Source of the DNA: Bacteroidota bacterium
Lineage (GTDB): Bacteria; Bacteroidota; Bacteroidia; 2-12-FULL-35-15
DNA length: 5,559 nt
Assembly: GCA_023251855.1 (NCBI GenBank)
Contig: JAHEYA010000187.1
Location: 1-5,559, forward strand
Direction of reading: 5' to 3'
This document shows, one piece after another, positions 4,783-5,559 of this stretch. The notes under the pieces were generated by a model. The model ran no database searches. It worked only from the letters and a program-made list of their open reading frames with translations, and was not told the DNA's origin. Both the position numbers and the translations under genes were made by a program. Every line of letters begins with the position of its first letter. Positions within the stretch are counted from its first letter, which is position 1.

Positions 4783-5559
4783 TTATTCCCCATCAACACG
4801 TGTTACAGTAAGCACACCATGAACAGTTTTTAATTTTTTCATTAATTCTGTTAAATGATTTGTATCATGAACAAATACCATTACTGTGCCTTCAAAAGTA
4901 CCATCATTGGTATCAAAACTGATAGAACGCATATTAACGTTCAGTTCATTTGAAATTATTTTGGTAATATTATTTACTAAACCTACTTCGTCAATACCTG
5001 TAATTTTCATTCCGGCAAGGAAAGCTATTAATTCAGGGCTTGTCCATTTGGCCTTAACAATACGGTAAGCGTAGTTTGATAACAGTTGTATGGCATTCGG
5101 ACAATTAACCCGGTGAATTTTTATTCCTTCATTTATCGTTATAAAACCGAACACATCATCCCCAGGAATCGGGTTACAGCAGGGCGAAAGCTTGTAATCA
5201 AATTTTTGAAGATTTTCACCTATCACCAGCATGTCGGCTTTGCCGCGTGCTGTAACCACCATTTGTTCCAATGATTTTGAAGTTTCTTCCTTTTTTATGC
5301 TTCCTGATTTATGAACTATCTTACCTTGCTCTTGCCGAAAATCTTTTAAATGTTTTAGTTCTATATTACCTACTGCCACGCGGTAAAATAACTCCTGGCT
5401 ACTTGGAAGTTTAAAATAATTTGCAAGATCATTAATATTAGAAAGAGTAAAATCTATTTTTAAATGATTAAATTTTCGTTCGAGCATTTCCTTTCCATCC
5501 TCTGCTATTTTGCGCCTGGCCTCTTTTAGGGCATTTTTGATTTTTGATTTTGCGCGTGC
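4783..5559 (-). CDS. RelA/SpoT-family (p)ppGpp synthetase/hydrolase, C-terminal part (5' partial)
   Basis: The frame is open to the right edge, so only the last 258 residues are seen; the ATG at 5485-5487 is internal. The visible part begins ARAKSKIKNALKEARRKIAEDGKEMLERK, the helical region that follows the TGS domain in long RelA/SpoT proteins. Next comes the conserved-cysteine (zinc-finger-like) domain with SPCCNPIPGDDVFGF (fragment residues 125-139) and GIKIHRVNCP (145-154), giving the Cys-Cys, His and Cys pattern. An ACT domain follows, about 179-256 (ITGIDEVGLVNNITKIISNE through VHGVLTVTRV). This C-terminal half regulates the balance of (p)ppGpp synthesis and hydrolysis and contacts the ribosome in RelA. 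The catalytic HD and synthetase domains lie outside the window, so Rel, RelA and SpoT cannot be separated; a bifunctional Rel is usual in Bacteroidota. Confidence 0.95.
   Translation of the reverse strand, partial: ARAKSKIKNALKEARRKIAEDGKEMLERKFNHLKIDFTLSNINDLANYFKLPSSQELFYRVAVGNIELKHLKDFRQEQGKIVHKSGSIKKEETSKSLEQMVVTARGKADMLVIGENLQKFDYKLSPCCNPIPGDDVFGFITINEGIKIHRVNCPNAIQLLSNYAYRIVKAKWTSPELIAFLAGMKITGIDEVGLVNNITKIISNELNVNMRSISFDTNDGTFEGTVMVFVHDTNHLTELMKKLKTVHGVLTVTRVDGE

Noticed and set aside
4886..5274. Two short plus-strand frames antisense to relA/spoT
   Set aside because: The conserved cysteine and ACT domains on the minus strand account for this sequence.

Overview
The window is AT-rich and carries one plus-strand gene end facing five minus-strand genes. 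Three things point to the Bacteroidota. The plus-strand gene ends in a type IX secretion (T9SS) C-terminal sorting domain. The LPS-transport gene is of the OstA-like kind usual in that phylum. The gaps carry short pyrimidine-rich arrays and a G-rich palindromic repeat that I recognise from memory in many Bacteroidota genomes. Genus cannot be fixed from this stretch; a Chitinophagales- or Sphingobacteriales-like member fits but is inference.

Layout. Positions 2-550 (+) hold the C-terminal end of a collagen-like Gly-X-Y surface protein with a T9SS tail, open at the left edge. A compact hairpin with U/A tracts at 574-599 works as a shared terminator for it and for the opposing genes. On the minus strand, in transcription order from the right edge, come: the C-terminal 258 residues of a RelA/SpoT-type (p)ppGpp enzyme (4783-5559, open at the right edge); a Fur-family metalloregulator (4137-4631); a STAS-domain anti-sigma-factor antagonist-like protein overlapping it by 4 bp (3793-4140); adenylosuccinate synthetase purA (2294-3619); and an OstA/LptA-like LPS-transport protein split into two overlapping frames (1858-2304 and 600-1883). 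No gap exceeds 300 bases.

How the genes relate. The minus-strand block joins stringent response (RelA/SpoT), metal-responsive repression (Fur), possible partner-switching regulation (STAS), AMP synthesis (PurA) and outer-membrane biogenesis (OstA). (p)ppGpp is known to inhibit PurA in other bacteria, so this neighbourhood makes metabolic sense, although co-transcription is not proven by sequence.

Most unusual points. (1) A pair of inverted 34-bp G/C-rich repeats sits across the purA-ostA junction. It is translated in both genes, adding a foreign-looking tail to PurA and a foreign-looking start to OstA, and it places the purA stop and the only plausible upstream ostA start (TTG) in the loop of a potential large mRNA hairpin. 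(2) The ostA reading frame is broken by a small frame change near 1847-1862. (3) Two related short-period repeat arrays each begin only a few bases after a minus-strand stop codon. (4) The collagen-like region is Phe-rich, proline-free and runs almost directly into the sorting domain. I found no defence island, CRISPR array, tRNA or rRNA gene, or transposase, and I do not claim a new multi-gene system here.
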